In this document: positions 13,807 to 17,865 of the stretch, in pieces | Layout of the letters: each line of letters opens with the position of its first letter | Position numbering within the stretch: the first letter of the stretch is position 1 | NCBI GenBank assembly: GCA_038316335.1 | Contig: JBBQAM010000068.1 | Location: forward strand, 1-17,865 | From: JALHST01 sp038316335 | GTDB lineage: Bacteria; Bacteroidota; Bacteroidia; Flavobacteriales; Flavobacteriaceae | Length of the DNA stretch: 17,865 nt | Direction of reading: 5' to 3' | The notes under the pieces: generated by a model | Seen by the model: the letters and a program-made list of their open reading frames with translations, nothing else | The model's database searches: none | What the model was told of the DNA's origin: nothing | Position numbers and translations under genes: made by a program

Positions 13807-14079
13807 ATGGATACCAAAGAATCAATATTGAATAAAATTCAAATTCTTATTACCAATCAATTTGAGACCCCACAAAAGGCCTTCGAATTTTTTGATGAGG
13901 ACGGTGATGGCAAACTTAAAAAAAGCGAGCTGTTGAAATTGCTTAAAAATGCCGAAATCAGTGGATTTATTAGGGGTATCGTATCCTCAAAGTTAATCGA
14001 AGGCTACGATTCTTCTGGGGATGAATTAATTGACTGGAAAGAATTCAAGGCAGCAATCGACAAAATCAAGACGGTTTGA
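13807..14079 (+). CDS. Small two-EF-hand calcium-binding protein
   Basis: This 90-residue protein has two EF-hands. The first loop, DEDGDGKLKKSE (about 30-41), is canonical, with D at 1, 3 and 5 and E at 12. The second, DSSGDELIDWKE (about 68-79), keeps D1, D5, D9 and E12 with serines at 2 and 3. Helices flank both loops (KAFEFF, LLKLLKNAE, FKAAIDKI), as in calmodulin-type pairs. There is no signal peptide, so it is probably cytoplasmic. It resembles calmodulin-like sensors more than secreted dockerin-type proteins. No partner is identifiable; proximity to the YjbQ gene is the only context. No promoter box is obvious in the 49-bp gap. It ends 17 bp before a strong bidirectional terminator. 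Confidence 0.87.
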   Translation: MDTKESILNKIQILITNQFETPQKAFEFFDEDGDGKLKKSELLKLLKNAEISGFIRGIVSSKLIEGYDSSGDELIDWKEFKAAIDKIKTV

Positions 14080-14095
14080 ACTTTTATTCAAACAA

Positions 14096-14128
14096 AAAAA
14101 AGTCCGGTCGATTTTGACCGGACTTTTC
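14096..14128. terminator. Strong bidirectional terminator
   Basis: A perfect 9-bp stem AGTCCGGTC (14101-14109) / GACCGGACT (14116-14124) with loop GATTTT is flanked by A-runs and T-runs. On the minus strand it is followed by eight Ts and ends the thrS-infC-rpmI-rplT transcript; on the plus strand TTTT follows and ends the EF-hand gene. Confidence 0.95.
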
Positions 14129-14149
14129 GTAGTGGGAATTGCTTATTGT

Positions 14150-14494
14150 TTATTTTATGGTATCTACGATTGCCTTGAACGCATCAGGATGGTTCATTGC
14201 CAAGTCGGCCAATACTTTTCGGTTCAAGTTGATATTTCCAGCTTTGACCTTGCCCATAAACTGTGAATACGACATACCATGCATGCGAGCACCGGCATTG
14301 ATACGGGTAATCCACAAAGCACGGAAGCTCCTCTTTTTATTCCTTCGATCTCTATAAGCATATAACATTGCTTTTTCGACCGCATTCTTCGCTACCGTCC
14401 ATACGTTTTTTCGTCTGCCGAAAAAACCTTTGGCCTGTTTCATTACTTTTTTTCTTCGGGCTCTTGAAGCCACTGAATTTACTGATCTTGGCAT
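14150..14494 (-). CDS. rplT: 50S ribosomal protein L20
   Basis: The 114-residue protein has the L20 signature: MPRSVNSVASRARRKKVMKQ, then KGFFGRRKNVWTVAKNAVEKA, the YRDRRNKKRSFRALWITRINA block and a helical C-terminal domain. L20 binds 23S rRNA early in large-subunit assembly, and in E. coli it represses its own operon by binding the mRNA before rpmI. It is the last gene of the operon, with the terminator 22 bp downstream. The 114-bp gap from rpmI has an mRNA hairpin at its start. The start is secured by the conserved MPRSVNSVA. Confidence 0.98.
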   Translation of the reverse strand: MPRSVNSVASRARRKKVMKQAKGFFGRRKNVWTVAKNAVEKAMLYAYRDRRNKKRSFRALWITRINAGARMHGMSYSQFMGKVKAGNINLNRKVLADLAMNHPDAFKAIVDTIK

Positions 14495-14602
14495 AATTTT
14501 TAATTTTTTGTAGTAGGCGATTCCTAATTTTGAAAAGTGAATCCAAAATCGTGAATTCTTTTTAATGGCCTATCTCCATGGTTACTATTGATTTACCGAA
14601 TT

Positions 14603-14629
14603 GAACAATTACTTTAAACGTAATTGTTC
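14603..14629 (-). repeat. Hairpin spanning the rpmI stop codon
   Basis: GAACAATTAC (14603-14612) and GTAATTGTTC (14620-14629) form a perfect 10-bp stem with the 7-nt loop TTTAAAC. The rpmI stop codon (14609-14611) lies inside the stem. No T-run follows on the minus strand, so it is not a plain terminator; a role in processing, stability or translational control is possible. Confidence 0.7.
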
Positions 14630-14806
14630 CTTAATACTGTTAACATCCGACTCATGCACTAGGGCTGAGTGTGTCAACGCGAGCTTGCGTTTTGTCGACT
14701 TCTTGGTAAGAATGTGACTTTTATACGCGTGCTTTCTTTTGATTTTACCCGTACCGGTCAGCTTGAAACGCTTTTTGGCACTGGATTTTGTTTTCTGTTT
14801 AGGCAT
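14609..14806 (-). CDS. rpmI: 50S ribosomal protein L35
   Basis: The 65-residue protein has the L35 pattern: MPKQKTKSSAKKRFKLTGTGKIKRKHAYKSH followed by ILTKKSTKRKL, very basic, with the usual KTKSSAKKRFK core. It is a small protein on the surface of the large subunit. The gene lies between infC and rplT in the conserved order, with gaps of 103 and 114 bp. Hairpins lie near both gene borders. No separate promoter box was found in the upstream gap. Confidence 0.97.
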   Translation of the reverse strand: MPKQKTKSSAKKRFKLTGTGKIKRKHAYKSHILTKKSTKRKLALTHSALVHESDVNSIKEQLRLK

Positions 14807-14881
14807 TTTCCTTTTTTATATTAATCCCACTTTTATGCTGAAGTTACCCACGGTTGTAGGTAATGATCCAGTATTTTACAT

Positions 14882-14907
14882 GAAGTTCGATGCGCCATCG
14901 ATACTTC
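14882..14907 (-). repeat. Hairpin after the infC stop codon
   Basis: On the minus strand GAAGT-A-TCGATG pairs with CATCGA-ACTTC around a GCG loop: an 11-bp stem with one bulged base. It begins 2 nt after the infC stop. No T-run follows, so it may be a partial terminator, processing site or regulatory structure before rpmI. Confidence 0.7.
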
Positions 14908-14909
14908 GT

Positions 14910-15464
14910 TTATTTTTTGGTTTTCGGGGCAAGGAACATCGTCATTCGTTTTCCTTCCAACCTAGGCATTTGTTCAACTTTTCCCCACTCTTCAAGCTCT
15001 GAGGCCAACTTCAACAAAAGAATTTCGCCTTGATCCTTATAAACAATTGACCGCCCTTTGAAAAAAACATAGGCTTTTAATTTGGCTCCTTCTTTTAAGA
15101 ACTTCTCGGCGTGTTTTTTCTTAAATTCGTAATCATGATCATCGGTTTGGGGACCAAACCGTATCTCCTTGACCACGACCTTTGAGGCCTTGGCCTTCAT
15201 TGTTTTTTCACGTTTCTTCTGTTCGTAAAGAAACTTTTTGTAATCTATGATCTTGCAGACCGGTGGATCTGCGTTCGGCGAAATCTCTACTAAATCCAAT
15301 CCCAATTCCTCGGATTTCTCCATGGCGGATTGCAACGTATATACCCCGACTTCAATATTATCACCTACCAACCGAACATTGGGAGATATAATCTTTTCAT
15401 TGATTTTATGCGGATTTTTATTCTCCCTTCTAGGTTGGGGCCTAAATCTTTTACGTATTGCTAT
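14910..15464 (-). CDS. infC: Translation initiation factor IF-3, ATA start
   Basis: The reading frame encodes a full IF-3 of 184 residues if it starts at the ATA at 15462-15464 (MAIRKRFRPQPRRE). IF-3 binds the 30S subunit, prevents 50S joining and rejects non-canonical start codons. Domain N (KINEKIISPNVRLVGDNIEVGVYTL), the linker (EQKKREKTMKAKASKVVVKE) and domain C (AYVFFKGRSIVY through KVEQMPRLEGKRMTMFLAP) are complete. The first standard start in frame is TTG at 15371, which would remove the conserved HKINEKI segment; no ATG, GTG or TTG lies before it in frame down to the thrS stop. A non-canonical start (AUU in E. coli) is a known autocontrol device for infC. An A-run lies 7-13 nt before the ATA; the gap to thrS is 29 bp. 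Confidence 0.93.
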   Translation of the reverse strand: MAIRKRFRPQPRRENKNPHKINEKIISPNVRLVGDNIEVGVYTLQSAMEKSEELGLDLVEISPNADPPVCKIIDYKKFLYEQKKREKTMKAKASKVVVKEIRFGPQTDDHDYEFKKKHAEKFLKEGAKLKAYVFFKGRSIVYKDQGEILLLKLASELEEWGKVEQMPRLEGKRMTMFLAPKTKK

Positions 15465-15493
15465 GACTACTTTTTTTAAGTTAAACTTATTTT

Positions 15494-17434
15494 TTAGAAC
15501 GACTTTAAGGTACTATTTATTTCTTTAGTTACCAAGTGCGCAAACTCTTTCACGGTTATCGATCCCAGGTCATCTCCTCCATGTTTTCGAACCGAAATGG
15601 TATTCGCCCCTTCCTCATTTTCCCCAATAATGAGCATAAATGGTATTTTGGCCATTTCCGCTTCCCGTATTTTCTTACCTACGGTTTCATTTCTTTTATC
15701 AATGAGGGCGCGAATTTCGTTATTTTCCAGTGAATTTAAAACTTTTTCAGCATATTTTTCATGTTTCTCGCTGACAGGCAATATTATGGCCTGCTGAGGG
15801 GTCAACCAGATTGGGAAATTTCCACCTGTATGTTCTAATAAAAGTGCGATGAAACGTTCCATACTTCCAAACGGTGCACGATGTATCATGACCGGTCTGT
15901 GTAGTTCGTTGTCACTGCCTTTATAGGTTAAGTCAAAGCGTTCGGGGAGGTTGTAATCAACCTGAATGGTTCCCAATTGCCATTGTCTTCCAAGGGCATC
16001 CTTGACCATAAAATCGAGCTTCGGGCCATAAAATGCGGCTTCGCCAGTAGCGATGACATAATTTAATCCTTTTTCCTTGGCGGCATTCAAAATGGCATTT
16101 TCAGCCTTTTCCCAATTGGCTACCGAACCAATGTATTTTTCAGGTGTACTCAAATCACGAACCGAGACCTGTGCAGTAAAATTCTCGAATCCCAAGGACC
16201 CCAGCACATACAAGGATAGGTCGATGACATTTTTAAATTCCTGATCCAATTGATCAGGGGTACAAAAGATATGCGCATCGTCTTGGGTAAAACCACGTAC
16301 ACGGGTTAGACCATGTAATTCCCCACTTTGTTCATATCTATAGACCGTACCGAATTCTGCGTATCGTTTGGGAAGCTCGCGATAGCTGAAAGGCCTTGAA
16401 TTATAGATTTCACAATGGTGGGGGCAGTTCATAGGCTTCAATAGAAATTCCTCACCTTCTTTTGGGGTATGGATCGGCTGGAAACTATCTGCACCATATT
16501 TTTCATAATGGCCCGAGGTAACATACAATTCCTTTTGACCAATATGAGGGGTCACGACCATTTCATATCCTGCCTTTTTTTGTGCTTTTTTTAGAAAATT
16601 CTCGAGGCGTTCACGAAGTGCGGCACCTTTAGGCAACCACAATGGCAGCCCTTGGCCGACCTTTTGCGAAAAGGTAAACAGCTCCAATTCCTTTCCAAGT
16701 TTACGATGGTCACGTTTTTTGGCTTCTTCTAGGAATTCAAGATAATCGGTAAGATCTTTTTGTTTTGGAAAAGAAATACCATAGACCCTGGTAAGTTGAG
16801 CCTTTTTTTCATCTCCCCGCCAATATGCACCGGCCACGCTTAAAATTTTAATGGCCTTTACAATGCCTGTATTCGGAATATGCCCACCACGACATAGATC
16901 GGTAAAGGTATCATGGTCACAAAAAGTAATGGTACCGTCTTCTAAATTTTCAATAAGTTCTACCTTATAGCTGTTGTTCTGGGCCTTATATAAGGATAGG
17001 GCATCAGATTTAGTGACGGGTCGCATTTTGAAGTCATGCTTGCCGCGGGCGATTTCCATGGCCCTTTTTTCAATTGCAGGAAAGTCCTTTTCGGAAAGTG
17101 TACGATCCCCAAAATCGACATCATAATAAAATCCGTTGTCGATAGCGGGACCTATGGTCAATTTGGCACCTGGATAGAGTTCTTCGATTGCCTGGGCTAC
17201 AATATGGGAAGTAGAATGCCAAAAAGCTTTTTTGCCTTCGCTATCGTTCCAAGTATAAAGTACAAGCGAACCATCTTCATACAGGGGAGTCACCGTTTCA
17301 ATGACGGTAGTATTGAATTTTGCCGATATAACATTTCTTGCCAGGCCTTCACTTATGCTCTTGGCGATGTCCATGGGCGTACTTCCGTTGGCATACTCCC
17401 TTATAGTTCCGTCGGGTAGTGTAATTTTTATCAT
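15494..17434 (-). CDS. thrS: Threonyl-tRNA synthetase
   Basis: The 646-residue class II synthetase has the full bacterial set. A TGS domain (1-61) precedes the editing domain with HSTSH (73-77) and CRGGH (181-185). The catalytic core includes zinc ligands C337 (in MNCPHHC), H388 (DDAHIF) and H518 (MIHRAPFGSMER), with motif 2 (TVYRYEQSGELHGLTRVRGF). The anticodon-binding domain runs from about residue 540 to the end. It attaches threonine to tRNA-Thr and clears serine mischarging. It heads the thrS-infC-rpmI-rplT operon, with a -7 box 24 nt upstream. No T-box or other leader structure is visible in the short leader; E. coli-type operator mimicry of tRNA-Thr is not apparent. Confidence 0.98.
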   Translation of the reverse strand: MIKITLPDGTIREYANGSTPMDIAKSISEGLARNVISAKFNTTVIETVTPLYEDGSLVLYTWNDSEGKKAFWHSTSHIVAQAIEELYPGAKLTIGPAIDNGFYYDVDFGDRTLSEKDFPAIEKRAMEIARGKHDFKMRPVTKSDALSLYKAQNNSYKVELIENLEDGTITFCDHDTFTDLCRGGHIPNTGIVKAIKILSVAGAYWRGDEKKAQLTRVYGISFPKQKDLTDYLEFLEEAKKRDHRKLGKELELFTFSQKVGQGLPLWLPKGAALRERLENFLKKAQKKAGYEMVVTPHIGQKELYVTSGHYEKYGADSFQPIHTPKEGEEFLLKPMNCPHHCEIYNSRPFSYRELPKRYAEFGTVYRYEQSGELHGLTRVRGFTQDDAHIFCTPDQLDQEFKNVIDLSLYVLGSLGFENFTAQVSVRDLSTPEKYIGSVANWEKAENAILNAAKEKGLNYVIATGEAAFYGPKLDFMVKDALGRQWQLGTIQVDYNLPERFDLTYKGSDNELHRPVMIHRAPFGSMERFIALLLEHTGGNFPIWLTPQQAIILPVSEKHEKYAEKVLNSLENNEIRALIDKRNETVGKKIREAEMAKIPFMLIIGENEEGANTISVRKHGGDDLGSITVKEFAHLVTKEINSTLKSF

Positions 17435-17458
17435 GCGTATTCTCTAGCAATAAGTTTG

Positions 17459-17466
17459 CAAAGATA
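17459..17466 (-). promoter_or_regulatory. -7 promoter box of the thrS operon
   Basis: On the minus strand TATCTTTG is followed by C and lies 24 nt before the thrS ATG. No -33 TTTG is clear at the expected distance. The leader is too short for a tRNA-like operator. Confidence 0.6.
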
Positions 17467-17714
17467 GTATGTTGCTTCGATGCGGACACTATATAATAGG
17501 TATGTTTTTGGAGTAGCTTCTTTTAATCGGTTCGTCTGGCATACCGGATGGCTCTTTTTTCGGTCATTTGGGTGTTAATGATTCTTAATGTGCTTGTACA
17601 CGTAAATAAATTATACTAAATTTATAACCCTTTTTGCAATTCGAACACGTAAGTGATTCGCAATTAGTCCTTTAAAAAAGGGATAAAAAAAAGATTAAAA
17701 AAGGTCCAAATAAA
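17467..17714. other. Intergenic stretch without a gene
   Basis: I see no coding pattern here. The second half is AT-rich, with runs such as TTTAAAAAAGGG and AAAAAAAAGATTAAAAAA close before the promoter at 17715-17745; these could act as an UP-like element. Confidence 0.6.
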
Positions 17715-17745
17715 CTTCTTATTTAAAAAAACCATCTTATATTTG
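17715..17745 (+). promoter_or_regulatory. Stable-RNA-type promoter, probably of an rRNA operon
   Basis: CTTC (17715-17718) is followed after 19 nt by TATATTTG (17738-17745) and then CACCCGCTTAG. Element order, the 19-nt spacer and the GC-rich discriminator match the tRNA-Lys promoter at 456-486. The long leader (17746-17865) contains no reading frame and includes GTTCATTGACATACTG, which resembles leaders before 16S rRNA in this group. The rRNA itself is outside the window, so the target is inference. Confidence 0.6.
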
Positions 17746-17865
17746 CACCCGCTTAGGGAATGATGGGGATGATTTTGATGTAAGAAAAGCGGAGGGAGGG
17801 CTGGAAAAGGCCTTTTTTTTTGAGAAGTTCATTGACATACTGTAAAGACGAAAAAGAATGCGCCG

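Noticed and set aside
14910..15371. Short infC starting at TTG 15371
   Set aside because: It would lack the first 31 residues, which encode conserved IF-3 sequence; the ATA start is preferred.
17435..17458. Thr-tRNA-like operator or T-box in the thrS leader
   Set aside because: The leader after the -7 box is only about 20 nt, too short for either structure.

Overview
The window reads as chromosomal DNA of a member of the Bacteroidota, most likely a marine Flavobacteriaceae. The grounds are moderate GC, the near absence of strong Shine-Dalgarno sites, repeated use of the Bacteroidota -7 promoter box (TAnnTTTG) in front of genes, a transketolase split into two genes, and protein sequences of flavobacterial type (S4-domain RNA-binding protein, PorT-like barrel, SSB-like DnaB tail). 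Genus and species cannot be fixed from the sequence alone. Almost everything is core housekeeping. I see no phage, transposase, CRISPR array, toxin-antitoxin pair or defence cluster.

Layout. 1-300: a tandem repeat array carrying a heptanucleotide microsatellite with G-quadruplex geometry, ending at an 18-bp palindrome. 301-486 (minus): a single tRNA-Lys(TTT) gene with its own promoter and terminator. 642-2127: shikimate kinase (aroK, plus) converging on a PyrR-like phosphoribosyltransferase and an S4 RNA-binding protein (both minus, each with its own promoter). 2211-3832: an FKBP-like lipoprotein with calcium-loop repeats converges on an outer-membrane beta-barrel gene across a bidirectional terminator. 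3969-5883 (minus): the two transketolase halves, with a promoter at 5906-5937 that is back to back with the promoter of tgt. 6046-8256 (plus): tgt and an LptF/LptG-type permease, abutting with no gap. 8364-9317: accA. 9485-11032: dnaB, preceded by DnaA-box-like and direct repeats. 11178-12440: a secreted protein of unknown function, meeting tail to tail with a Cof-type HAD phosphatase (minus). 13335-14079: a YjbQ/UPF0047 protein and a two-EF-hand protein. 14150-17434 (minus): the classic thrS-infC-rpmI-rplT translation operon, ending at a strong bidirectional terminator. 17435-17865: no gene; it holds a promoter almost identical to the tRNA-Lys promoter, followed by a leader that probably belongs to an rRNA operon starting just past the edge.

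Functional links. thrS, infC, rpmI and rplT are all translation components, and infC appears to start with a rare ATA codon, consistent with IF-3 autocontrol. tgt (queuosine modification of tRNA) lacks the usual zinc-site cysteines. DnaB ends in an acidic tip like that of SSB. AccA (fatty-acid synthesis) and the Lpt permease (LPS export) serve envelope building. I found no wholly new multi-gene system. The points most worth checking are the G4-capable variable repeat, the zinc-less TGT, the ATA start of infC, the SSB-like tip of DnaB, the paired stable-RNA promoters and the uncharacterised secreted protein at 11178-12440.
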